64,000 bases of DNA from Klebsiella pneumoniae. Lineage in GTDB: Bacteria; Myxococcota_A; UBA796; SXON01. The position numbers were made by a program, and so were the translations under genes. The notes below the pieces were generated by a model, which worked only from the letters and a program-made list of their open reading frames with translations, searched no databases and was not told where the DNA came from. Of this stretch, positions 35,279 to 43,495 are shown piece after piece (the first letter of the stretch is position 1; every line of letters starts with the position of its first letter). The DNA lies in assembly GCA_945861635.1 (NCBI GenBank), contig CAMAWH010000015.1, positions 1 through 64,000 on the forward strand, given 5' to 3'.

Positions 35279-35745
35279 GAGGTCACCGGCGTGCCCAGAA
35301 AGGCGTATTCCCCGGCGTCACACAGGAAGAACCCGGTACGTTCGGGAATGCCGGGCTCGCCGAAAATAGGGTGCTCCGGCGGGGCGACCGGGCGGTCACC
35401 GGCCAGGATCATCGACAGGCCACACGCGCCCAGGCTGGTACCCTCCGCGTCTTGCGCGACCAGCAGCGCGGACAGATCCCGATGATCAAGGAGGCGCAAC
35501 GCGGACCAAGCGGCAGCAATCAAGTCGAATCGATCGACGCCGTCTGGTGCCAGGAGCGACAAGGTGGCGAGCGCGTCCCGGGCCGCTTCAGCCGCAATCC
35601 AGCCGTCCTCGACGCCGCCCGTGCCCTTCAGGCGGCCTGCGTAGGCCATGGTCACGCCGCCGACGTGGATCACGCCGCGAAAGTGGCCCGACCATGGCGC
35701 GCGTCCGGGCGAAGGCGCGAGGTCGGCGCGCGGTACGTCCGTCAA
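35275..35745 (-). CDS. Conserved-looking protein of unknown function
   Basis: 156 residues from a TTG that overlaps the thiolase stop (TTGA). An upstream extension to 35949 would run antiparallel to conserved thiolase codons and has an Arg-rich shadow composition, so it is rejected. The product has a strand-helix-strand character: GVIHVGGVTMAYAGRL, RFDLIAAAWSALRLLDH, SALLVAQDAEGTSLGACGLSMIL, TGFFLCDAGEYAFLG. It faintly recalls serine-phosphatase-like or regulatory folds, but no family is claimed. Cytoplasmic by absence of a signal. Confidence 0.6.
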   Translation of the reverse strand: MTDVPRADLAPSPGRAPWSGHFRGVIHVGGVTMAYAGRLKGTGGVEDGWIAAEAARDALATLSLLAPDGVDRFDLIAAAWSALRLLDHRDLSALLVAQDAEGTSLGACGLSMILAGDRPVAPPEHPIFGEPGIPERTGFFLCDAGEYAFLGTPVTS

Positions 35746-36887
35746 TCCACCCGCTCGATGATCGTAGCGATGCCCTGACCGAAGCCGATGCACATCGTCG
35801 TGAGTCCGCGCCGCCCGCCGGTGCGTTCGAGTACGCCGAGGAGCGTTGCCACGAGGCGAGCCCCCGAGCCGCCGAGGGGGTGACCGAGGGCGATGGCGCC
35901 GCCGTTCATATTCGTTTTCGCAAAGTCGAACTCCAACGCCCGCCCGCACCCGACGGCCACAGAAGCGAAGGCCTCGTTGATCTCGACCGCATCGATGTCC
36001 GCGATGCCAAGGTGTGCGGCCGCGAGCGCCTTTTTCGTCGCCCCGATCGGTGCCGTAAGCATGATCGTGGGGTCACACCCCGCGGTGGCCATGGACGTCA
36101 CTTTGGCCCGAGGCTTCAAACCGTATTCCTTCACCGCCCACTCACTGGCCAGGAGCACGGCTGCGGCGCCATCCGTGATTTGCGACGAGGAAGCGGCCGT
36201 TACAACGCCATCGGTTTTGAACGCTGGCTTCAGCTTCGCCAGATCGGCCAGCGTCGAGCCGCGTCGGATACCGTCGTCACGCGAGACATCTCCAACGGCA
36301 ACGATTTCCTTGTCGAACCAGCCGTTATCCTGCGCTGCGGCCGCGCGTCGGTGCGATTCGAAGCTGAAGGCGTCCAGCTCCTGACGCGTCAACCCAAATC
36401 GCTCTGCGACCAACTCGGCGCTGATGCCTTGCGGAACGATGGAGTATTTCCACGTCATTTCAGGCGCGGGAAGCACCATGTTTCCGTTCAGGAACATGTC
36501 ACTGCCCATCGGGACTCGGCTCATGCTCTCGACGCCGCCCGCAAGGACGAGGTGCTGGAACCCGGAAGCCACGCCCATCGCTGCGAAGTTCATGGCCTGT
36601 TGCGACGAACCGCACATGCGATTGACCGAGGTGCCCGTCACATCGACCGGAAAACCGGCGATGAGCGCGGCGTTCCGCGCAATGTTCAGGCCCTGCTCGC
36701 CGACCTGCGTCACGCAGCCCATGATGACGTCTTCGACCAGCGCTGGGTCCACTCCAGCGCGCCGGACAACCTCCGCAAGCACGATGGCGCCGAGCTGATC
36801 GGGACGCGTACCGCTCAACGCGGACTGGCCCTTTGCCACGCGGGCAAGCGGAGTACGTACGGCATCAACGATATAAGCGACGCTCAT
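35742..36887 (-). CDS. Thiolase family acetyl-CoA acyltransferase
   Basis: 381 residues. Catalyses thiolytic cleavage of 3-oxoacyl-CoA or the reverse Claisen condensation. The nucleophile Cys is in NRMCGSSQQAMNFAAMG (about residue 88), the general-base His is in GHPLGGSGARL, NEAFASVAVG supports the oxyanion hole, and the second Cys is in CIGFGQGIA. ATG 36887 is chosen because it begins MSVAYIVDAVRTPLAR, the standard thiolase N-terminus, and overlaps the upstream lipoprotein stop by 4 bases. The degradative or biosynthetic role cannot be decided; no beta-oxidation partner is adjacent. Confidence 0.93.
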   Translation of the reverse strand: MSVAYIVDAVRTPLARVAKGQSALSGTRPDQLGAIVLAEVVRRAGVDPALVEDVIMGCVTQVGEQGLNIARNAALIAGFPVDVTGTSVNRMCGSSQQAMNFAAMGVASGFQHLVLAGGVESMSRVPMGSDMFLNGNMVLPAPEMTWKYSIVPQGISAELVAERFGLTRQELDAFSFESHRRAAAAQDNGWFDKEIVAVGDVSRDDGIRRGSTLADLAKLKPAFKTDGVVTAASSSQITDGAAAVLLASEWAVKEYGLKPRAKVTSMATAGCDPTIMLTAPIGATKKALAAAHLGIADIDAVEINEAFASVAVGCGRALEFDFAKTNMNGGAIALGHPLGGSGARLVATLLGVLERTGGRRGLTTMCIGFGQGIATIIERVD

Positions 36888-37381
36888 CGGAAGCTCCCGC
36901 AAGTCAGCATTTGTGACCCGTAGTAGGGGTTTGCAATCGTATCGCCGGTTTGAATCCAACCGGCGTCAAACATCGGGCAAAACGCTTCCCGCACTTTCAT
37001 GTCGCCGCCCGCGTGCCCATGCACGTATCCGAGGAGGTCGGTGCTGACGCCCTTCAAGCCCGTGCGCTTGTCGGCAATGGGTTTCCCAGCGAGCATGGCC
37101 AGCTTGTCAGCCACCGGGGCGAGGTCGGCGTCGGTGTGGATAGCCGCTGTGAGCGCTGTCAATTCCGAGTCGCCGTCTTTGTCAGCGGCGAGCGCCGCGT
37201 TCAAGTCGGCGTACGCCTTCACGATTGCGGTGGACTCGGGGTTGTCACAGCAATCAAGCGCCGCGGTGTTGACGACCGGCGTCGGGGCAGCGGGCGGAGG
37301 CGGCACGGCCGCAATTTCGGGCGCCGGGGGCGTCGAAGGGGCGCCGCCCGTACAGGCGAGCGCGAGGAGGAAGGCGAGCAT
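36884..37381 (-). CDS. DUF3347-domain lipoprotein
   Basis: 165 residues. Signal MLAFLLALACTGG with lipobox from ATG 37381 (GTG 37390 is an alternative), then a Pro/Ala-rich linker. A helical domain follows, with CCDNPESTAIVKAYADLNAAL near the start and the DUF3347 signature at the end: VREAFCPMFDAGWIQ, IANPYYGSQMLTCG. This is the second DUF3347 protein in the window; unlike the copy at 14932 it is clearly exported. A copper-binding role is known for the domain in CusB-type proteins. It heads a minus-strand operon running to 31869. Confidence 0.8.
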   Translation of the reverse strand: MLAFLLALACTGGAPSTPPAPEIAAVPPPPAAPTPVVNTAALDCCDNPESTAIVKAYADLNAALAADKDGDSELTALTAAIHTDADLAPVADKLAMLAGKPIADKRTGLKGVSTDLLGYVHGHAGGDMKVREAFCPMFDAGWIQTGDTIANPYYGSQMLTCGSFR

Positions 37382-37390
37382 CTGCGGCAC

Positions 37391-37770
37391 CTAACCGGTC
37401 GGCAGCGAGGTTACCCCGCCCGCGCGAGGTAAGCGTCGTCACGCGCGGTTGCTTGCAGGCGCTCGCAGTACGGAGCCGTCCAAAAATAACTGGCAGCACC
37501 GAGGGCGTCGGCGCGCCGCGAGCGCAAGGCGAGAAGAGCGAGCATACGCCAGTATGTGCGCGATGAGCAACGCAGCGATCGTGGATACGACGGCGGCCGA
37601 ATGCGTCAGTTGTTTTTGGACGGCGACTACGGAGCGGGTCCCAGGGATCGCCGTGACGGTCGCTGGGCCGTCGCGTACGGGTGTACGATCCGCATGCGAT
37701 CAACCGGAGACGGACCGCCACTTGATTCGACCGCGAGCGCGCGTTAGGCACGCGGGCGAGTGAGGTTCCG
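37391..37770. other. Intergenic region without a supported gene
   Basis: About 380 bases between the divergent DUF3347 lipoprotein gene and the small membrane protein gene. The short frames here have shadow-like Arg-rich products. The region should hold promoters for both directions; nothing specific could be recognised. Confidence 0.5.
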
Positions 37771-38016
37771 ATGGGTCGCACGTTTGGCTGGGTGATCGGT
37801 GGCGCGCTGATGGCGTGCGGTGTTCTCAACCTGCTGTTCAGCTTCGGAACGCCCTACGGTGACATTGCGCTGAGCCTCGACAAGGTCGGTGCGGACGCCA
37901 TGGGAGATGTCGGGCCGTTCGATCGCATTTTTGTCACGATCGTTTGCTTTGCGATCGGCCTTCCCACGCTCATCGGCCTGAATGCCACGCAGTGGAAGAA
38001 CACCGACGGCTACTGA
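37771..38016 (+). CDS. Small two-helix membrane protein
   Basis: 81 residues with two hydrophobic segments: WVIGGALMACGVLNLLFSFG (about 7-26) and FVTIVCFAIGLPTLIGLNA (about 54-72), joined by an acidic loop. It ends 4 bases before the nadE start and is probably co-transcribed with it. No family recognised. Confidence 0.6.
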   Translation: MGRTFGWVIGGALMACGVLNLLFSFGTPYGDIALSLDKVGADAMGDVGPFDRIFVTIVCFAIGLPTLIGLNATQWKNTDGY

Positions 38017-38020
38017 ACCG

Positions 38021-39625
38021 GTGCGAATACTCGTTGCTCAGGCTTCGCCGGTCGTGGGGGATGTGGAGGGGAACTACCAGGCTTGCATTGAGGCGATTGG
38101 CGCTGCTCATTCTGCCGGCGCGCGCATCATGCTTACGACAGAACTCGCACTTTCCGGGTACCCGCCGCGCGATTTGTTGGAGCGCGAGGACCTGATTGCC
38201 GCGTGCCGCCTCGCCGCGGAGCACGTGGCGGCGGCGACGGCGAACACGGCGGTCATCGCGATTTTCGGTTGCCCGTGGCAGGACGGCGGTCTCAGAAACG
38301 CTGCGGTGATCGCGGCGGAAGGACGGATCGTTGCGGTGTGCTACAAGACGCTTTTGCCGACTTACGACGTATTTGACGAGGCTCGGTGGTTTGTCGCGTG
38401 CGACGATCCACAACCGGTTGTCGTCGGCGGTCTCAGAATTGGCGTGACGATCTGTGAAGACATCTGGAACGAGCCGGGAATTGGACACCGCTACGCCGTC
38501 GACCCGCTGACCCGCATGGGGGGGTGCGACGTCGTCGTGAACCTGAGCGCTTCTCCGTTTCACGCCGGCAAGAGCGGCGTGCGCCTTGCGCTTTTGCGGC
38601 GGCAGGCCGAGCAGGTAGGCTGCCCGATCGTCTACGCCAATATGGTCGGCGGGAACGATGAACTGCTTTTCGACGGCGGTTCGCTCGCCGTAGCGGCCGA
38701 CGGGCGCCTGCTCGCGTGCGCCGGAAGGTGGCAGCCGGAGCGCATGTTGGTTGCGACGGATGGCGTCGGCATGTCCCCGTCGGCGGAGGCATCGTTTGAG
38801 GAAGAGGTCATTGACGGATTGACGATGGGCGTCCGGGATTATGCGTCGCGATGTGGATTTCGCACCGCGCTCATCGGCCTGAGCGGTGGCATCGACAGCG
38901 CGTTGGTTGCGACGCTTGCGGCACGCGCACTCGGACCGGAGCGCGTGGTCGCGGTCGGCATGCCGGGTCCGTTTTCGTCCGCGGGCAGCGTGGTGGATGC
39001 TCGCGCACTCGCGGATACACTCGGCATCGCATTTTCAGTAATGCCGATCGACGGGATCGTAGGCGCGTTCGGCGGCGCGTTGATGATTCCTCCCGGAGCG
39101 CACGACGTCACCGCCCAGAACATCCAGGCACGTGCGCGCGGCACACTCCTGATGGCACTCTCGAACCGTGACGGGCACCTCCTGCTCACGACGGGAAATA
39201 AAAGCGAGATGGCCGTCGGCTATTGCACGCTCTACGGCGACATGAATGGCGGTCTCGCGGTCATCGGCGACGTATTCAAGACGGACGTATATCGAATGGC
39301 GCGCTGGCTTAATCGAGACCATGAGATCATCCCTTCTTCAACCTTGGATAAACCCCCATCCGCGGAGTTGGCGCCCGACCAAACGGATCAGGATTCTCTC
39401 CCCCCCTACGTAGTTCTTGATGCGATTCTGCACCTTTACGTGGAGGGTGTGGTCGATCCTGACGCAATCGTTGCACGCGGTCATCCCCGCGAACTCGTTG
39501 AGCGCGTGGTACGGATGGTGGTACGAAGCGAGTACAAACGGTGGCAGGCCGCGCCGGTTCTGCGGGTGAGCCCGCGGGCGTTCGGCAGTGGACGCCGCAT
39601 TCCCCTCGCGCAACGCTGGAAATGA
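38021..39625 (+). CDS. nadE: Glutamine-dependent NAD+ synthase
   Basis: Makes NAD from nicotinate adenine dinucleotide, ATP and glutamine. 534 residues. The N-terminal nitrilase-fold glutaminase (about 1-265) has Glu in TTELALSGYPPRDLL, Lys in CYKTLLPTYDVFDE and the nucleophile Cys in VTICEDIW. The C-terminal synthetase has the pyrophosphatase P-loop GLSGGIDSALVATLAA and TGNKSEMAVGYCTLYGDMNG. GTG 38021 gives the usual VRILVAQ beginning; a start at 37982 would overlap the upstream gene. The stop overlaps the prenyl-synthase-like gene by 4 bases (ATGA). Confidence 0.95.
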   Translation: MRILVAQASPVVGDVEGNYQACIEAIGAAHSAGARIMLTTELALSGYPPRDLLEREDLIAACRLAAEHVAAATANTAVIAIFGCPWQDGGLRNAAVIAAEGRIVAVCYKTLLPTYDVFDEARWFVACDDPQPVVVGGLRIGVTICEDIWNEPGIGHRYAVDPLTRMGGCDVVVNLSASPFHAGKSGVRLALLRRQAEQVGCPIVYANMVGGNDELLFDGGSLAVAADGRLLACAGRWQPERMLVATDGVGMSPSAEASFEEEVIDGLTMGVRDYASRCGFRTALIGLSGGIDSALVATLAARALGPERVVAVGMPGPFSSAGSVVDARALADTLGIAFSVMPIDGIVGAFGGALMIPPGAHDVTAQNIQARARGTLLMALSNRDGHLLLTTGNKSEMAVGYCTLYGDMNGGLAVIGDVFKTDVYRMARWLNRDHEIIPSSTLDKPPSAELAPDQTDQDSLPPYVVLDAILHLYVEGVVDPDAIVARGHPRELVERVVRMVVRSEYKRWQAAPVLRVSPRAFGSGRRIPLAQRWK

Positions 39626-40617
39626 TGCCCATGCCCCGCCCCGAAGGCCGATTCCGCCGCCCGCTCGCTGCCGAGATCGAGCGGTTGGCGGGGGATTTGC
39701 GGGGGTCGTTGGGGCCGATCGACGAGGCCCTGGCTTCGCTGGCGGCGGGAGACGGTCTGCCGCCCGGCCTTGAGCCAGAAGTCCTGTTTGCAGGTGGCGT
39801 GCCGCGTATTCGACCGTTGCTCGTCCTGCTCGCCAGCCGGTCTGGTGAATTGCAAGGACAGGACCCGCAGGCCGCAGCGGAGGTCGCGTACATCGCTGAG
39901 TTGCTGCACACCGCCATCCGTCTGCACGACGCGGCCCTTGGTCGGCCGCACGGACGCCGGCGGCGTGCGGCTCGCAGGGTGCTTGGCAGCGCTGCGCATT
40001 GGCTCGGCGCCAACCACGTCATGCTGCGCGCGTTGGAGATCGCTCGACGCGCCCCGGCGCCGGAAATCCTGGGCGACGCGCTCGATACCTGGCGGGAAGT
40101 CAGCGAGGTTCACGCTCTCGGAGAAGCATTGCGCCGCCGACCGGCCACAGTTTCCGACGCGGTGCAACTGGCGGAGGGGCACACGGGGGCCGTGTTTTCC
40201 TTTTCCTGCCGCGCCGGTGGGCGGTTGGGGGGGCTCGATCGACCGGTGTTGACCGCGTTGGGCCGCTACGGGCGTCATGTCGGCGTTGGTGTGCATATCG
40301 GTGAGGACATGGCGGTGTTCGAGCGCCCCGACAACTGGCGGATGCTGCCGCCGCGTCCCGCGCTTTTTCCCGTCGCAAGTGCGGGGGAGCGTGACCCGGG
40401 CGTCAACGACCTGTGGCGGAAAATGCTTGCGCGTCCCGACGGTCGCGTAGCCGAAGAACTCGGCGAGCGCGTGCGCGCTGGTGGCGGAATGCAGGCCGGG
40501 AGAGAGGCGATGGTGCGCCAGAGTTGGGCGGCGCGGAAGGCGCTTACGGCCCTGCCGGAGTCGCCGGCGCGGGATGCTCTCGATCGGATCGCGGGGAGTT
40601 TGGGAAAGGCAGCGTAA
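39622..40617 (+). CDS. Polyprenyl synthetase homologue with degenerate metal motifs
   Basis: 331 residues. The segment AGGVPRIRPLLVLLASRSG followed by AAEVAYIAELLHTAIRLHDAALG aligns with GGKRLRPxL and the first Asp-rich motif of trans-prenyl diphosphate synthases. However, the normal DDxxD is reduced to one Asp (HDAALG). The second motif region, GRYGRHVGVGVHIGEDMAVFERP, likewise lacks the Asp triad. It is predicted to be inactive in chain elongation, and may be a regulatory or small subunit. The ATG overlaps the nadE stop by 4 bases. Confidence 0.68.
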   Translation: MMPMPRPEGRFRRPLAAEIERLAGDLRGSLGPIDEALASLAAGDGLPPGLEPEVLFAGGVPRIRPLLVLLASRSGELQGQDPQAAAEVAYIAELLHTAIRLHDAALGRPHGRRRRAARRVLGSAAHWLGANHVMLRALEIARRAPAPEILGDALDTWREVSEVHALGEALRRRPATVSDAVQLAEGHTGAVFSFSCRAGGRLGGLDRPVLTALGRYGRHVGVGVHIGEDMAVFERPDNWRMLPPRPALFPVASAGERDPGVNDLWRKMLARPDGRVAEELGERVRAGGGMQAGREAMVRQSWAARKALTALPESPARDALDRIAGSLGKAA

Positions 40618-40894
40618 GCACCCGTCTGAAACTCGGCGAGGTCCGCTTCCCAAGTGGAGCGCCGCGCCCCTCATCCCGTCTACCCTCCGCGCTATCCACA
40701 AACGACCTCCCCATCTTCCCCTTCGGCATAGATAGTTCGTAGCGGGAGGTTTACAAGCTGTTGACCATCGCGAAAGTTACCCGTTCATGGTACCAAGTCC
40801 GCGGGGTGCAGGCAACGTGGGAGACTGTCGAGGTCCGGCTCGGCCATACGCACTGCGGACGGTATCTCTCTCTCGATACAGGAAGGAAGGACCT
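40618..40894 (+). promoter_or_regulatory. Intergenic region upstream of the 40895 gene
   Basis: 277 bases with no supported gene. It probably carries the promoter of the following pair. TTGACC at 40760-40765 could be a -35 element, but no good -10 at 17 bases is seen. GGAAGGAAGGA just before 40895 is a strong ribosome-binding site. Confidence 0.35.
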
Positions 40895-41277
40895 ATGGCA
40901 GCGATCAAGCGGCGTTCACTTCGTTGGATGCGGTTCGGCGCAATCTCCACGACTTCGGTGTTCATCCCCGCCACCGAGTGGGAAGACATCGCGGGCATTA
41001 CCGCCGCTCGTTCCGTGAGTGAAATGCGAGGAAAGACGGGCAACGCGAACGCCCAACTCGGGTTCAGACCGCCAACGACATTCGAACCCCCGACTCGCCC
41101 GCCATCGGGATCGGCACGTTGATGACCGCGGACGGTATGTCGGACCCGGCCGGGGAGACGAACATCGCCTCCGGGACGAAGCAGTACATCCGCGCGGGGT
41201 GGCTCGTTTCCGTGTCGTCGGGCAGCACGCTCGCCTGCGGCAGCGTCGCGGGCGAAGTGCAATTCATCTCCGCCTAG
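40895..41277 (+). pseudogene. Frameshifted gene for a small protein of unknown function
   Basis: A strong ribosome-binding site (GGAAGGA) precedes ATG 40895. The first frame reads RRSLRWMRFGAISTTSVFIP through NANAQLGF. It then degenerates and stops at 41122. From about 41064 the next frame continues sensibly as QTANDIRTPDSPAIGIGTLM through GEVQFISA to a TAG at 41275. One missing base near 41063-41066 would restore a single protein of about 127 residues. No heptamer slippery site is visible, so decay or a sequence error is likelier than programmed shifting. The downstream gene follows 10 bases later. Confidence 0.7.
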
Positions 41278-41287
41278 GCGGACCGGC

Positions 41288-42466
41288 ATGCCGTTCCCCG
41301 CTTCTCGCACGATTCCCCTTCACGCCGTTTTTCTGAGCTCGGTATGTGAGGGTCGCGTGCCGGATCCCGGCGGCACATATACGGGGAGCTGGTTGCACGC
41401 CGTCGTGGACGACGACGGCAATCTTGTGCTGTCCACCGAACACAGGATCAAGCCTCTGGATGACCAAGACCTCTACCTCGTGAAGATGGCGGAGGCGGAG
41501 GTCATCGACCCGACGATGGCGACGTGGTCGTCGTTGTCGTGGACGGCGCTGGGTCTGATCTCCACGTCTCTGCCAGACACCCCTACCATTCGTTGTAGCG
41601 TCTCCGATCACTGGCACGTGTTCGCGGGGGGAACGCACTGGCTCTCGTTCAACGGCACGCCCTCGGCGTCGATCGGTCTCGTCTCGGTTTCTATGAACCT
41701 ACTGACCGTGTCGACGCCCATCACGGTGGCCACCGCCCTTGACGACAAGATCTCGACAAACGATCACTTCCTCGTAGCCGCGGACGGCGATCTGGCGGTT
41801 GGGGCGCGGTACGGGAAAACCAGTGCGCTCAAGATCTTTCCGGTCGACTACTCGGGTTCGGTGGGGACGGTCGTCGAATTCGCGGGGCCGGCAAGTCGCT
41901 CTGCGTGTTCGGCCAACGCGGGCGGGTCCGCCGTGGGCGACCCGCAGACCAAGACGAAAATGGGATACCATGGGTTTTGGCCGTTCCTTTCGAAAAGCCA
42001 CACGTTCGACTACGTCGATGTGTTGGTGCCGTCCGAAATCGGCATCGCGCCACCGAGCGAGGTGAATGTTCTGAGAACGCTTCCGCCCGCGTGGAGAACG
42101 CCTCTGGGCGCCCGAGCCACGATTCCGACACCGGCCGACCCGAACCGCAGCATCGGGTTCCCGACCGCAGTCGTCCTCTCCAACGGCTGGCGCGTTGTCA
42201 CGTACCGCAGCGTGGATGTCACGATGGGAGACGACAATCGAGGCAGTATGTGCCCGCAGACCTACGATGACGACTGGAATGTCTGGGGACACGAGACCGT
42301 GCTGTTCGACGCAGAGTCAACCACGAACGCCGGGCTGTACGGCGCCCAGCGCCCACACATGTGCCTGTACGGGGACTACCTCATCACCACCTGGGACGTC
42401 TGGGACATCGCGAACACCCGGGGCTACGGGCTGTACATGCGCGTGGATTCGATCACGATCCGATAG
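41288..42466 (+). CDS. Protein of unknown function, beta-rich
   Basis: 392 residues, preceded by AGGCGGA 5 bases before the ATG. The composition is Thr/Ser/Val/Asp-rich with regular strands and repeated Trp-containing turns (GSWLHAVVDDDGNLVL, SDHWHVFAGGTHWLSFNG, NDHFLVAADGDLAVGARYG, GYHGFWPFLSKSH, SNGWRVVTYRSVDV). This is suggestive of a beta-propeller with roughly 50-60 residue blades. No signal peptide or lipobox is evident. It is paired with the frameshifted upstream gene. No family recognised. Confidence 0.65.
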   Translation: MPFPASRTIPLHAVFLSSVCEGRVPDPGGTYTGSWLHAVVDDDGNLVLSTEHRIKPLDDQDLYLVKMAEAEVIDPTMATWSSLSWTALGLISTSLPDTPTIRCSVSDHWHVFAGGTHWLSFNGTPSASIGLVSVSMNLLTVSTPITVATALDDKISTNDHFLVAADGDLAVGARYGKTSALKIFPVDYSGSVGTVVEFAGPASRSACSANAGGSAVGDPQTKTKMGYHGFWPFLSKSHTFDYVDVLVPSEIGIAPPSEVNVLRTLPPAWRTPLGARATIPTPADPNRSIGFPTAVVLSNGWRVVTYRSVDVTMGDDNRGSMCPQTYDDDWNVWGHETVLFDAESTTNAGLYGAQRPHMCLYGDYLITTWDVWDIANTRGYGLYMRVDSITIR

Positions 42467-42508
42467 TCCAGCGCTTGGCCGCTTCGCCCGTCAGCGCCGC
42501 GCCGCGCA

Positions 42509-43483
42509 TTACAACCCTTGACCGTAAAACAATTCATACCGGGGTGTGCCGTAGTAGCTGATCGCTGCGGCTCGCGTTCCGACCAGAGTGTCCGGGGCGC
42601 CATCCCCGCTCACGTCGCCCACCCGGAAGCATCGCTCTCCAAAGCTCACATCCTCCACGGAGCCGGTGAAGGTCGCGTCACTCGCTCCGAGCACGTACGC
42701 ACCGGCTTCTCGCGCGCCTCCGTAGATCAGGTAGGCTTGTTCGACATCCTCAGCGTCGGCGCTCGTCAGCAAATCGCCCTTGCCGTCGCCGTCGATGTCC
42801 CCCGGCGCGCCGACGAGGAGTGTGGCCACATCTACGCCGTCCGCATAGGAGGCGAGCCCCGCGCCATCCAAGTGGGATCTACCCTCGCCGACCAGAACGG
42901 CCCACGCATCGACGAGCTCTGACGCTCCGCTCACCCCACCGCGGGCGATGTACACGCCCAGACCACGGCCGGGCGTCGAATCGAGGTAATTGCCATCTTC
43001 GCCAAATGCCAGATCGCGAACGCCGTCTCCGTCCATGTCGCTGATGCCAACGATGGTATCGTCTCCCGCTTCGCGCTCGGGCCCGGTGAACTGCGCATCG
43101 GCCTCGGCTCGGGTCGTGTCACCCGTGAGGCGGCAATCGTTCGAGGTTCCGTCACAATCGTCATCGACACGGTTTCCGCACACCTCCGTTCCGCCAGGAT
43201 GTGCGTCCGCATCATCGGGGGCACAATCCTCGTCGTTGCGATAGCCATCCCCGTCTCGGTCCAACGAGCCGGAGTCGATTTCACCCGAATCGTCGGGCAC
43301 GGAATCGTCGGCGTCGGACTCCGTACGACCGTTCTTCGAGCCAGAAGCCACGGTGGCACACCCGCCGACGGCCGGGAGTAGCGTCAGTAGCAACGCAAAG
43401 GCGGTCTGTGGGCGCGAAATGGACCCAGAGACACGACCCACTCGCTTAGCTCCAAGCCGAGGATGACATGCGTAGGTGCGCAT
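42509..43483 (-). CDS. Lipoprotein with MopE-like metal motif and FG-GAP/VCBS repeats
   Basis: 324 residues. The signal has a hydrophobic core FALLLTLLPAVGGC with lipobox Cys near residue 42; an in-frame GTG about 16 codons in may be the true start. An Asp/Ser linker is followed by the DGDGYRNDEDCAPDDADAHP and CGNRVDDDCDGTSNDC segment (about 75-118), the MopE-type Cys/Asp putative metal-binding motif common in myxobacteria and relatives. FG-GAP-like calcium-binding loops follow: ISDMDGDGVRDLAFGE, GDIDGDGKGDLL, GDVSGDGAPDTLVG. That would be about half a propeller. Confidence 0.85.
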   Translation of the reverse strand: MRTYACHPRLGAKRVGRVSGSISRPQTAFALLLTLLPAVGGCATVASGSKNGRTESDADDSVPDDSGEIDSGSLDRDGDGYRNDEDCAPDDADAHPGGTEVCGNRVDDDCDGTSNDCRLTGDTTRAEADAQFTGPEREAGDDTIVGISDMDGDGVRDLAFGEDGNYLDSTPGRGLGVYIARGGVSGASELVDAWAVLVGEGRSHLDGAGLASYADGVDVATLLVGAPGDIDGDGKGDLLTSADAEDVEQAYLIYGGAREAGAYVLGASDATFTGSVEDVSFGERCFRVGDVSGDGAPDTLVGTRAAAISYYGTPRYELFYGQGL

Positions 43484-43495
43484 GTCATCCCCCTC

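Noticed and set aside
35547..36923. 458-codon plus-strand frame antisense to the thiolase
   Set aside because: Shadow of a gene with complete thiolase motifs on the other strand.
37391..37770. Small genes in the intergenic region
   Set aside because: Short frames on both strands have shadow-like composition and no ribosome-binding sites or motifs.
40895..41277. Programmed ribosomal frameshift
   Set aside because: No slippery heptamer or stimulatory hairpin is visible at the frame change; a lost base fits better.
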